Assembly: GCA_021819035.1 (NCBI GenBank)
Contig: JAKASL010000001.1
Coordinates: 930,001-994,000 of the forward strand
Direction of reading: 5' to 3'
DNA length: 64,000 bases
From: an archaeon
Lineage (GTDB): Archaea; Thermoproteota; Nitrososphaeria; Nitrososphaerales; Gagatemarchaeaceae
Both the position numbers and the translations under genes were made by a program. Within the stretch, counting starts at the first letter, position 1, and every line of letters starts with the position of its first letter. Below, piece after piece: positions 43,848 to 51,523 of the stretch. Under the pieces are notes generated by a model. It was not told the DNA's origin. It did no database searches and saw only the letters and a list, made by a program, of their open reading frames with translations.

Positions 43848-44216
43848 CGCGCGACCCTGCGCTCCGGGGCGGAAGGAATCGTTAACGGACAATCGGCTGC
43901 CAGCAGCTGTGTTGGGGCCAAGACCCCGACCAAGGCGCCGATGCCCGCGCCAGTCGCTGCGATGGCCGTCCTCCCAGTCGCCCCCGACGCGACTCAGTCG
44001 CTCTTCGTGAACGCCACGTCCGACTCGTCTGTCGGTGACTCAGGGGACGGAGCCTTCCAGTCGCTGCCGCCGCTAGCGCCGAACACCCCGACGTCAATCA
44101 TGTACTTCGTGACCCTGATGGCCCCGGGGATGGATAACGCCCCCCTTGCTGACCGCCGACTCGACCGACAGTACAGCCACCGTCATGGCAACATACTGCT
44201 GCCGAGCCATGGACAT
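43845..44216 (-). pseudogene. Possible decayed small protein gene
   Basis: From ATG 44216 the minus strand reads SMARQQYVAMTVAVLSVESA then, after an apparent one-base shift near 44130, IPGAIRVTKYMIDVGVFGASGG and SPTDESDVAFTKSD. A TGA follows, but the same frame continues with a hydrophobic stretch, TAIAATGAGIGALVGVLAP, to a TAG overlapping the ABC ATPase stop. The residue mix looks protein-like, but I recognise no family. It could also be chance reading in GC-rich sequence. Confidence 0.3.
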
Positions 44217-44850
44217 CCGGGCTCACCGGATGGACCGGTTCGCTCGTTTTTGATAACCGAAAATGTCCGGGTCCGATTTTACGGACCGTCTCCGTCCTTT
44301 TTCAGGCGGCGGGCTGTTCTGATTGCCCCACTGGACGTTAGATGGGTCGGCGGTCCCGGATATAAATTTAACCTATATTGGAACAATAGACGGCAGCGCG
44401 AAACCGTCCGGGGGGAGTCGCATCAAGGTTGATATCGACGTCGATTGTTCGTCCAGCACGATGCGCAGAGGTTCTCCTCCTTGGCCCTTCGGACCGACGC
44501 CCGACCCGCGCGCTCCCCCTCTTGCAGGCGGGAGGGGCAGAGGCACCGTCGCTGTGGTCGACTCCCTGACGGGCTCCTGCTACGACGGGCTTTTGTCTAC
44601 CCCGGGAGGGATGGTGTCTACGGCCTCGAAATGTGCCTCCGCGGAGGCGTGGTGTTCGGACCAGCCCACCGGCGACGGCCCGGGCCCCGGCCCCGCTCGC
44701 GACCCTGCCCACCCCTTGGGCAGCGCGACCCATGGCCTGGAAATATCCCGGCTGGCTCACTTGGCGCGGAGGCCCGCCCTTACCCCGCGGGGACGGACGG
44801 GAGCTCCCGCCGCGCGCCTCAGTGCCCTGCCTGCGTCCCCCGGCCCGCCT
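44217..44850. other. Gene-poor region with an A/T-rich promoter-like patch
   Basis: More than 600 bases lack a convincing gene. GATATAAATTTAACC at 44348-44362 is the most A/T-rich patch nearby and looks like a plus-strand TATA element, but no gene with recognisable features follows within 100 bases. It is followed by copy 2 of the dispersed motif at 44428. The rest is very GC-rich, and its open frames look like composition effects. Confidence 0.4.
44428..44445 (+). repeat. Dispersed motif GTTGATATCGACRTCGAT, copy 2
   Basis: The sequence GTTGATATCGACGTCGAT differs from copy 3 at one base and from copy 1 at few. It sits about 70 bases after an A/T-rich TATA-like patch and outside any recognised gene. 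Confidence 0.5.
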
Positions 44851-45021
44851 TCAGCCCTGCCGGGCGACCCAGCCCCTGATTATCTCCTCGACCAGGCTGC
44901 TCCTGTTGGACCTGAGCCTCCCCCGCTCAATCTCCTTGGACTGCATCCCCCTCAGGATGTTGTCCAAGTCCCGGAGGACGTCCCTGTCTACGGTCACCGA
45001 GATCGCAGTCTTCTTCGCCAT
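44851..45021 (-). CDS. Small ribbon-helix-helix (CopG-like) protein
   Basis: It has 56 residues from ATG 45021 to TGA 44851. KKTAISVTVDRDVLRDLD gives the N-terminal strand and first helix of a ribbon-helix-helix protein, and NRSSLVEEIIRGWVARQG gives the second helix. It should bind DNA as a dimer. An A/T-rich promoter region with TGTAAATC about 30 bases upstream (45050-45057) and the palindrome ATCATATGAT (45032-45041) precede it. No toxin gene is adjacent, so it is probably a stand-alone repressor or an orphan antitoxin. Confidence 0.78.
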   Translation of the reverse strand: MAKKTAISVTVDRDVLRDLDNILRGMQSKEIERGRLRSNRSSLVEEIIRGWVARQG

Positions 45022-45031
45022 TTGTGCTCAA

Positions 45032-45041
45032 TCATATGATG
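45032..45041. promoter_or_regulatory. Palindromic operator candidate of the RHH gene
   Basis: ATCATATGAT is a perfect 10-base palindrome lying 11-20 bases upstream of the ribbon-helix-helix start, between the TATA-like element and the start codon. Ribbon-helix-helix proteins commonly bind short palindromes in their own promoters, so autoregulation is plausible. Confidence 0.45.
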
Positions 45042-45270
45042 ATGTGATTTACATTTCGAACTGAAAAGGGATGGTGTCACAGCTCAACAAAGTAGCACTC
45101 CGGGCGGTGTTTCGTTCGTGGCCCGCCGGACCCCCTATGGCCTCGCGCCGCCCCCCCGGGCCGGGGGCGTCAGGTGGTGCAATCAAGAGCAAATATTTTT
45201 CCGGGAAAGAATCCCCATACTGTGAGTCTTTGCACCACGCTTAAGTAGAACTCGCCAAACGTGGCCGACC

Positions 45271-45552
45271 GTGGAGGGCGTCAACACATGGGTCAAAGGC
45301 CAAAGATGCCCAAAGTGCGGCGGGCAGAGGGGGAAGGTGATCGCGTACAACCTGGTTGCGAGGAAGAGCCCGTACGGGGAGTACAGGTACCACAGGTTCA
45401 CCCACCGGGTCGAGCTGAAGGAGAGGCGCGAGATAGCGTCGGGCCCCCGGAAGGGGTTCCGCTACTTCGCTAAGAAGCGGAAGTACTGCTATCTCCCCGT
45501 CGAGGCCGTGCGCGTGACGAAGCCCCCGAGGCCTCCGCGTAAGAAGGCCTAG
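45271..45552 (+). CDS. Small basic zinc-ribbon-like protein
   Basis: It has 93 residues from GTG 45271, with a GCTTAAG box about 27 bases upstream. One CPKCGG knuckle is followed by basic, Tyr-rich strands (VIAYNLVARKSPYGEYRYHRF, YFAKKRKYCYLPVEAVRV) and a Pro/Lys/Arg tail. A single CxxC plus one later Cys suggests a half zinc site or dimer. The basic charge suggests nucleic-acid binding. I do not recognise a named family. Confidence 0.7.
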   Translation: MEGVNTWVKGQRCPKCGGQRGKVIAYNLVARKSPYGEYRYHRFTHRVELKERREIASGPRKGFRYFAKKRKYCYLPVEAVRVTKPPRPPRKKA

Positions 45553-45639
45553 GGCGAGCGGCCGTCGGACGACAGAGGCGCAGCACACAGAGGTCGCTCG
45601 TCCCGCCAGGCCCCGCGACGTTGCGGGCGGTGCGCACCC

Positions 45640-46881
45640 TCACACTGTGTTCGCGGCGAGAGGTATCCTACGCCCTGCCCACTGGAACAGGAGTATCGCT
45701 GGGATGCACGGTGTCGCGAGTATGAGCCACTCGGCCAGCGGGCTGGCCACGTACGCTAGGACAAGCCCCCCAAGGAGCGGGGAGATGCTGCTCCCGATGC
45801 CGTTGAACATCCCGAAGACGCCGTTGTAGTTCCCTATCTCCGTCGCAGGGGCGACGTTGGACGCCAGGGTCATCGAAGGGATCGCCCCGAGGTTCTCTCC
45901 TATCGTCAGGAGGACGACGAAGGTGAACACGGCCACGAGCGCCCCCCCGGCCACCAGGCTGATCCCCCCGAGGGCGACGAAGGAGGCCCCCATGAGGACG
46001 ACCGCGAGGACCGCCGAGTAGGTGTGCTTCCTCCCCGTCATCATCCTGGTCGTGGGCATCTGGCCGAAGATGACTATGACGCCGTTGAGCGCGAGGGCCA
46101 GCCCGAGGACCCCGGTCGGGACGAGGAGGATGGTGTTGGAGTAGAGGATGAACGTCGTCCCCCAGTTCCCGTAGAGCAGCCCCGAGAATATGGAAGCGAA
46201 GCAGAGCACGAGGAACGTCCTGTCCGCCGCGAGGATCCTGAGGCTCGCTCGGAGAGACCCCGGCCTCGACGCCATGCGGGGCGCCTCGGCGAGGAACGAC
46301 CCCTTGGAGCGGGCCGCGTCGTAGGGGGAAGGGTCGAGCATGACGAGTATGAAGACAACGCCCCCGACGAGGATCCCCGTAGTCACAAGCGCGGTGTCGG
46401 GGTAGCCGACGAACCCTATCAGCACCCCGCCCGCCGCGACCCCCAGCGTGAACCCGACGTTGAACCCAATCCTGACCCAGGTGTAGGCCATCGTCCTCTC
46501 CTTCACATCGGTCATGTCTGCGACGTACGCCTGGATCGCAGGCTGCGCGATCGAGCCGGCCACCCCGGCCATCGTCCCCCCGAGGAGGACCCCTGCGACA
46601 AGCTCATAGCGCATGCTGACCGCCACCAGGAAGACCGAGGCTGCCTCGCCGGAGAGCCCGGCCAGGAAGACCCTCCGCCTCCCAGCCCTGTCCGTGATCA
46701 GCCCCCCGAATGGGCTGACAGCCAGAGGGAGGACGGCCACGAGGACGAGGAGGGCACCGATCTCAGCGTAGCCCAGGCCGACCACGTTCTTGAGGTAGAG
46801 CGAGAGGAAGGGGTAGACCATGGCAGCGCCGAGGAGCCTCACCGCGGCGGCGACCCCGAGCAGCCGTACGTTCCTGTTCAA
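45640..46881 (-). CDS. Major facilitator superfamily transporter
   Basis: It has 413 residues with about 12 transmembrane helices. The loop 2-3 motif reads GGLITDRAGRRRVFLAG near 59, the classical MFS signature, and a second, weaker copy is near 273 (GQMPTTRMMTGRKH). It moves small molecules or drugs across the membrane; the substrate is unknown. The TTG start at 46881 lies 27 bases from a CTATAAAC box (46905-46912, minus strand), so the mRNA is probably leaderless. Confidence 0.88.
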   Translation of the reverse strand: MNRNVRLLGVAAAVRLLGAAMVYPFLSLYLKNVVGLGYAEIGALLVLVAVLPLAVSPFGGLITDRAGRRRVFLAGLSGEAASVFLVAVSMRYELVAGVLLGGTMAGVAGSIAQPAIQAYVADMTDVKERTMAYTWVRIGFNVGFTLGVAAGGVLIGFVGYPDTALVTTGILVGGVVFILVMLDPSPYDAARSKGSFLAEAPRMASRPGSLRASLRILAADRTFLVLCFASIFSGLLYGNWGTTFILYSNTILLVPTGVLGLALALNGVIVIFGQMPTTRMMTGRKHTYSAVLAVVLMGASFVALGGISLVAGGALVAVFTFVVLLTIGENLGAIPSMTLASNVAPATEIGNYNGVFGMFNGIGSSISPLLGGLVLAYVASPLAEWLILATPCIPAILLFQWAGRRIPLAANTV

Positions 46882-47050
46882 GCGGCTGGCCGCGTCAGAC
46901 GGGCCGTTTATAGTTGACAGACCGCGGACGATGGCAGGCCGCTACAGAACGCTTGCGCGCGGGTCCCCTGACGCCCCCCGCCAGGCTGTCGAGGGTAACG
47001 ATGCGCAAACGAGATGCAAACGGAGGGCGCGGTGTTTCGAGCCAATCGAC

Positions 47051-47068
47051 GTTGATATCGACATCGAT
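47051..47068 (+). repeat. Dispersed motif GTTGATATCGACRTCGAT, copy 3
   Basis: GTTGATATCGACATCGAT lies in the intergenic region between the MFS gene and the C2H2-like gene, about 12 bases before the CTCTTAAGG box of the latter. It matches copy 2 at 17 of 18 positions. Confidence 0.5.
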
Positions 47069-47110
47069 GATGGGTGACCCCTCTTAAGGGCGAGGGTCGC
47101 GCCGGGTCGC

Positions 47111-47500
47111 ATGATCGAGGTGGAGTGCGGCGAGATGACGGTCGACGAGCAGCTCGCCCTCGCCTCGGCCATCTCGGACGGCCTGGCGGGGAGGGCGGTC
47201 GCGCTGATCAAGGGGACCAAGGTCGTCCTCGACCCGGTGTCAGGGGAGGCGTCCACGGACGAGGTGGTGAGGATCGTGGAAGGGTTCGCGTCGAGGCGCA
47301 AGGACCCCGGGGAGTGGTCGGTCGCGGCGTCGGGACGGTCGATAGTGGTGCACTCCTCCGACCCCCTCTCGAGGTCCAGGGGGAGGAGGGACACCGGCGA
47401 GCTCCTCCCTGACAACCTGTTCAAGTGCCCCTTCTGCCCTTTCGTCACCCCCTACGAAGAGCTCTACGTGGTGCACTATCGGTCTCACGGGTTCGCCTAG
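47111..47500 (+). CDS. C2H2-type zinc-finger protein
   Basis: It has 129 residues. The N-terminal 95 residues form an alpha/beta unit I do not recognise (MTVDEQLALASAISDGL, STDEVVRIVEGFASRRK). The C-terminus has CPFCPFVTPYEELYVVHYRSHG, a C2H2 finger with CxxC and H-x4-H spacing. Such single fingers occur in thaumarchaeal small proteins and may bind DNA, RNA or protein. ATG 47111 is 27 bases after a CTCTTAAGG box, so it is probably leaderless. Confidence 0.75.
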   Translation: MIEVECGEMTVDEQLALASAISDGLAGRAVALIKGTKVVLDPVSGEASTDEVVRIVEGFASRRKDPGEWSVAASGRSIVVHSSDPLSRSRGRRDTGELLPDNLFKCPFCPFVTPYEELYVVHYRSHGFA

Positions 47501-47508
47501 CCACTGGC

Positions 47509-47847
47509 CTAGTAGGTCTGGAAGTTCCTGGTCCTGAAGGCGCCTATGACAAGAGCGACGCCGGCTATGATGAGCAGCTCAGGGAGGAAAGGGACGGCCT
47601 CGCCGAAGACGAGCTGGAAGGCGTTGGCTATGACGAGTATCAGCCCGAGCCCTATGGTCAGGATGCTGAGCCTCAGCCTCAGGAACGACCGGGCGAGGTT
47701 CATCACGAGGAGCAGGGCGCCGGTCCCGAACGCGAAGAGGGCGGAGTTGACGGTCCCCATCAGGTCCCCCCGGAGCCAGACGGCTACGACGCCGAACCAG
47801 ATGAGGAAAAGGCCCCAGAAGACGTTGGTCAGTGTCCCGTTTTGCAC
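47509..47847 (-). CDS. Small four-helix membrane protein
   Basis: It has about 112 residues with four hydrophobic helices (FWGLFLIWFGVVAVWL, ALFAFGTGALLLVMNLA, ILTIGLGLILVIANAFQLVF, LLIIAGVALVIGAF). The loops are short and the second half is typical of small DUF membrane proteins, but I recognise no family. The start is uncertain: GTG 47847 lies about 30 bases after a TTCATAAAG box on the minus strand, while the frame extends upstream to 47907. The 3' end faces the C2H2 gene, 8 bases away. Confidence 0.6.
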   Translation of the reverse strand: MQNGTLTNVFWGLFLIWFGVVAVWLRGDLMGTVNSALFAFGTGALLLVMNLARSFLRLRLSILTIGLGLILVIANAFQLVFGEAVPFLPELLIIAGVALVIGAFRTRNFQTY

Positions 47848-48024
47848 TCGGCTCCCGGTCAGCCTACTCCCTCGAGGCTTTATGAACAGTGCAGGAAGGA
47901 AGCACAACCGTTCGCCGGCCCCTCAGAGGAGGGAGGAGAGCCGAACCCCTCGGACCGCAGCCCGAGGATCTTCGCAGACGGAACAACACTTTAAGCGGCA
48001 CCCAACAGGAGCGGCCACCGCTTC

Positions 48025-48864
48025 ATGTCCAGCTGGCTACTCGGCATAGTCCTCGGCATAGTGCAGGGGGTGAGCGAATGGCTCCCGGTGAGCAGCAAGA
48101 CGCAGGTGATAATCGCGTCGACGTACCTGTTCGGTTTGACTTTCAACGAGGCCTACGCCCTGGGGCTCTTCCTCGAGGCAGGGACGTTCATCGCCGCATC
48201 CTACTACTTCAGGCACGAGGTGTGGAAGGTCCTCCTCGCACTCGTGGGGAAGGGGGACGAGGAAGGGAGGCTGCTCCTGAAGTTCCTCCTCGTCGTGACG
48301 GTGTTCACAGGCATCGTAGGCGTGGCCCTGTACGCGACGGTCCAGTCGGTGTCGGGGCCGGCCCTGGGGCTCCCCATGATAGTCCTGGGGTGCATACTGA
48401 TAGGGGACGGGCTGCTGATCACCTACGCCAAGGGGAGGTACGTCCCGACGAAGGGGCTGAGGGACCTCTCGATGAAGGAGCTGGTCCTGTTGGGGGTCAT
48501 CCAGGGGATATCGGCCCTGCCTGGGGTGAGCAGGTCGGGGGTAACCGTGTCCGCCATGCTGCTGCTCGGGGTCAACCCGCGAGACGCTTTCAGGCTCTCC
48601 TTCCTGGCTCTGATACCCGCGTCCATCGGGGCGGCGGGGGTCACGGTGCTCTTCTCTGACGTCTCCGTGACAGGGGCCATAGCCAGCGTGACCCCCCAGG
48701 TGATAGTCCTCGCGGTGGTCGTGAGCGTCGTGATAGGTGTCGCTTTCATCGGCCTCCTGCTGAGGGTGGCAGGGAGCCGGCGGATCGCCCTCCTCACGTT
48801 CGCCCTAGGCGTCCTGGCCCTGGCGAGCGGGGTCGTCAGCATCGCGACAGGGATAAGCGGCTAG
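48025..48864 (+). CDS. uppP: Undecaprenyl-diphosphatase (UppP/BacA)
   Basis: It recycles polyprenyl-diphosphate carrier lipids by removing a phosphate at the membrane. It has 279 residues and about eight helices. The two hallmark motifs are GIVQGVSEWLPVSS near 12 and PGVSRSGVT near 165, with an Arg between them and Glu at 18. In archaea the carrier is probably a dolichyl-type lipid, needed for glycan and S-layer glycosylation, which fits the rml operon at the other end of the window. A CTTTAAG box (47991-47997) lies about 30 bases before ATG 48025. Confidence 0.9.
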   Translation: MSSWLLGIVLGIVQGVSEWLPVSSKTQVIIASTYLFGLTFNEAYALGLFLEAGTFIAASYYFRHEVWKVLLALVGKGDEEGRLLLKFLLVVTVFTGIVGVALYATVQSVSGPALGLPMIVLGCILIGDGLLITYAKGRYVPTKGLRDLSMKELVLLGVIQGISALPGVSRSGVTVSAMLLLGVNPRDAFRLSFLALIPASIGAAGVTVLFSDVSVTGAIASVTPQVIVLAVVVSVVIGVAFIGLLLRVAGSRRIALLTFALGVLALASGVVSIATGISG

Positions 48865-48874
48865 CCCGGGCGGT

Positions 48875-48925
48875 GTTAAGATACGGCGAGGCCCCTGCTC
48901 CTATGGGAAGGGGTGTTATCTTAAC
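48875..48925. repeat. Inverted repeat GTTAAGAT-N35-ATCTTAAC, copy 2
   Basis: GTTAAGAT at 48875-48882 and ATCTTAAC at 48918-48925 are exact complements with a 35-base spacer, the same arms and spacing as at 40436-40486. Here the pairing extends one base inward on each side, and an inner CCCCT/AGGGG pair could stack inside the stem. It lies about 100 bases upstream of the pgk start. Confidence 0.5.
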
Positions 48926-49023
48926 AGGGAGGGAAGGCAGCGGGGGAGCGCCCGCGGCCGCGGACCGCCAGACCGGCAGCAACGCATATAATCACAGACC
49001 GTCGGCGACCTCCGAGGCGCGCC

Positions 49024-50271
49024 ATGGCGATCAAGATGCTCACCCTCGAGGACCTCGAGCTCGAAGGGAAGCGTGTCTTCCTGCGCGTCGACATCAACAC
49101 CCCTATCCACCCTGAGACAGGGGCGCTGATGGAACGGACCCGGCTCGAGGAGGCCGCGCTGACCGTGAAGGACCTGTCGAAGTCCAAGGTCGTGGTGGCG
49201 TCGCACCAGGGGCGGGTCGGGAGGTCGGACTACACCAGCCTCGAGGCGCACGCCAGGGCCCTCGGCGAGATCCTAGGGAGGGAGGTCAGCTTCGTCCCCG
49301 ACGTCTTCGGCCCCGAGGCCCTGTCCCGGATCGACTCCCTCGGTGACGGGGAGGTGCTCATGCTAGACAACCTGCGGTTCACCGCCGAGGAGAACCAGGA
49401 GTACGAGCCGGGGGAGGCGGAGAAGACGTTCCTCGTCAAGAGGCTGAGGGGGCACGTGGACGCGTGCGTCCTCGACGCCTTCTCCACGGCCCACAGGGCC
49501 TCCCCCACCGTGGTCGGGTTCGCAGGCCTGGTCCCCACCTGCGCCGGGAGGACTGTCGGGAGGGAGCTGAGGATGCTCGACAGGATAGCGACGGTGGAGA
49601 AGGGGCCATATGTGACCGTCCTCGGCGGAGCGAAGGTGAACGACCGCCTCGAGGCCATAGACGCGCTAATCGCCAACGGCAGGGCCGACAGGGTCCTCCT
49701 CTCCGGGGTGGTGGGGCTGGTCTTCCTGAAGGCGGCGGGGAAGCTCAGGGGGGACGTGGGCGTCGACAAGGAGCAGGCGCTTGTGGTCAGGGCGAGGCGC
49801 CTGATGGACGACGACGCCGACCGCTTCGTCCTCCCGTCTGACTTGGCGGTCAGGGCGGAGGGGGGGCGGAAGGAGGTCGAGCCGTCGCAGGTTGCTTCGG
49901 CGTCCCAGGTCCTCGACATCGGGTCGAAGTCGGTAGACAAGTTCGCGCGCTACATCAAAGGGGCCGGGACGGTATTCATGAGCGGGCCGCCTGGTGCCTT
50001 CGAGTGGGAGGAGTTCAGCCTTGGGACGGAGGGGCTGCTCAGGGCGATGGCGTCGTCGCTTGGGACCACCATAATCAGCGGGGGGCACCTGTCGACCGCA
50101 CTCCGCAAGTACGGCATCAACGACCAGATCGACCACATCAGCACCGCCGGGGGCGCCCTCGTCCAGTACCTCGCGGGGAAGCGGCTCCCGCTGGTCGACG
50201 CCCTCGAGAGGGCAGCGGAGAGGTGGGGGCGCCCCCTTCACGAACAGGCCAGGCGACAGGAGGCTGCCTAG
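49024..50271 (+). CDS. pgk: Phosphoglycerate kinase
   Basis: It interconverts 1,3-bisphosphoglycerate and 3-phosphoglycerate with ADP/ATP. It has 415 residues. The N-terminal motif KRVFLRVDINTPI carries the substrate-binding Arg/Asp, followed by SHQGRVGRSDYTSL (family SHLGRP), VLMLDNLRF near 113, VLGGAKVNDRL near 200, SGPPGAFEWEEFSLGT near 320 and a C-terminal ISGGHLSTALRKYG. The archaeal length and the following gap gene make this a glycolytic/gluconeogenic pair. A CATATAATC element lies near 48985. Confidence 0.95.
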   Translation: MAIKMLTLEDLELEGKRVFLRVDINTPIHPETGALMERTRLEEAALTVKDLSKSKVVVASHQGRVGRSDYTSLEAHARALGEILGREVSFVPDVFGPEALSRIDSLGDGEVLMLDNLRFTAEENQEYEPGEAEKTFLVKRLRGHVDACVLDAFSTAHRASPTVVGFAGLVPTCAGRTVGRELRMLDRIATVEKGPYVTVLGGAKVNDRLEAIDALIANGRADRVLLSGVVGLVFLKAAGKLRGDVGVDKEQALVVRARRLMDDDADRFVLPSDLAVRAEGGRKEVEPSQVASASQVLDIGSKSVDKFARYIKGAGTVFMSGPPGAFEWEEFSLGTEGLLRAMASSLGTTIISGGHLSTALRKYGINDQIDHISTAGGALVQYLAGKRLPLVDALERAAERWGRPLHEQARRQEAA

Positions 50272-50276
50272 GCGGC

Positions 50277-51293
50277 ATGATCAGGGTCGGGGTCAACGGC
50301 TACGGGACGATAGGGAGGAGGGTGGCAGACGCGGTGAAGAAGCAGAAGGACATGGAGCTGGTCGGCGTGACCGCGGGGCACCCCCACTACAAGTACGCCG
50401 TGGCCAGCGAGAAGGGGATTCCGCTCTACGCCCGGGACATGAAGAGCCTGGAGGCGTTCAACAAGGAGGGGTACGCCCTCAGGGGGACGCTCAACGACCT
50501 CCTCCAGCGGGTGGACGTCGTGGTCGACGGGGCCCCCGAGGACAGCGGGCCGGCCAACAAGGCCGTCTATTCCCAGGCAGAGGTGAAGGCGGTCTTCCAA
50601 GGAGGGGAGGAGCACGAGCTGACGGGGACGTCCTTCGTCGCCCAGTGCAACTTCGACCGCGCGGTGAAGAAGCAGTCGGTCCGCGTGGTCTCCTGCAACA
50701 CCACGGGGCTGTGCAGGGTCATCGACGCCGTAGACAAGGGCCCTGGGGTGTCGAGGGCGAGGGCGGTGCTTGCCAGGAGGGCCACAGACCCGGACGACGT
50801 GAAGAAGGGCCCCATCGACGCCGTCGTCCTGGACCCCACCACGGTCCCGTCGCACCACGGCCCCGACGTCCGGACAGTCCTCCCTGGGATAGAGATAGTC
50901 ACCATGGCGTTCAAGGTCCCGACCACCCACATGCACCTGCACAGCGTCATCCTGAGCCTGAAGTCCAAGGCGGGGAGGGAGGACGTGGTGAAGGCGCTGG
51001 AGGCGGCTCCGCGGGTGAACCTGGTGGACGGGAAGTCTGGGTTCAAGTCCACGGCCAACATAATGGACTGGGCGAGGGAGAAGGGGAGGGACAGGAACGA
51101 CGTCTACGAGGCGACGGTCTGGAGGGACTCGGTCACCGTCGTGGACGGCGACGCGTACTTCTTCCTCGGGGTCCACCAGGAGGCGATAGTGGTGCCGGAG
51201 AACGTCGACGCCGTCAGGGCCCTGGCCGGCGGGTACGCCAGGGAGGACTCGATGAAGCTCACCGACGAGTCCCTTGGGATAGCTCACAGGTAG
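50277..51293 (+). CDS. gap: Type II (archaeal) glyceraldehyde-3-phosphate dehydrogenase
   Basis: It has 338 residues, the archaeal length. The N-terminal Rossmann motif VGVNGYGTIGRRVADA binds NAD(P), the catalytic Cys is in VRVVSCNTTGLCR near 140, and VPSHHGPDVRTVLP near 195 plus KVPTTHMHLHSV near 220 are archaeal-type signatures. It oxidises glyceraldehyde-3-phosphate to 1,3-bisphosphoglycerate, the substrate of the preceding kinase. ATG 50277 is 5 bases after the pgk stop, so the two are cotranscribed. Confidence 0.95.
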   Translation: MIRVGVNGYGTIGRRVADAVKKQKDMELVGVTAGHPHYKYAVASEKGIPLYARDMKSLEAFNKEGYALRGTLNDLLQRVDVVVDGAPEDSGPANKAVYSQAEVKAVFQGGEEHELTGTSFVAQCNFDRAVKKQSVRVVSCNTTGLCRVIDAVDKGPGVSRARAVLARRATDPDDVKKGPIDAVVLDPTTVPSHHGPDVRTVLPGIEIVTMAFKVPTTHMHLHSVILSLKSKAGREDVVKALEAAPRVNLVDGKSGFKSTANIMDWAREKGRDRNDVYEATVWRDSVTVVDGDAYFFLGVHQEAIVVPENVDAVRALAGGYAREDSMKLTDESLGIAHR

Positions 51294-51523
51294 GGACGCT
51301 GCAGGCCTGGCGAACAAGCGGCCGGGCGCGGAGAGCACGCTGCCGGCAACGCGGCAGGAGCTGTCCGGGCTCTCAGCCGCTTCAGCCCCGGGGGGCCTGG
51401 TCCAGCTCGCTCATGCCTCGGGGGTGGCCACCTCCATCGTCTACGCGCTCCTGCAGGATAGTGGCGGCCAGACCGTCGCGATCAACCTCACATCCCTCGC
51501 CGAGCCTGACAAGCGTCACCCTG

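Noticed and set aside
44323-45039. Plus-strand open frame of over 200 codons
   Set aside because: Pro/Gly/Ala-rich with no motifs, and it covers the ribbon-helix-helix gene on the other strand, which has a proper promoter and family signature.
46024-46917. Long plus-strand frame opposite the MFS transporter
   Set aside because: Composition is Arg/Glu/Pro-rich shadow coding; the minus strand has clear transporter motifs, TATA box and hydrophobic helices.
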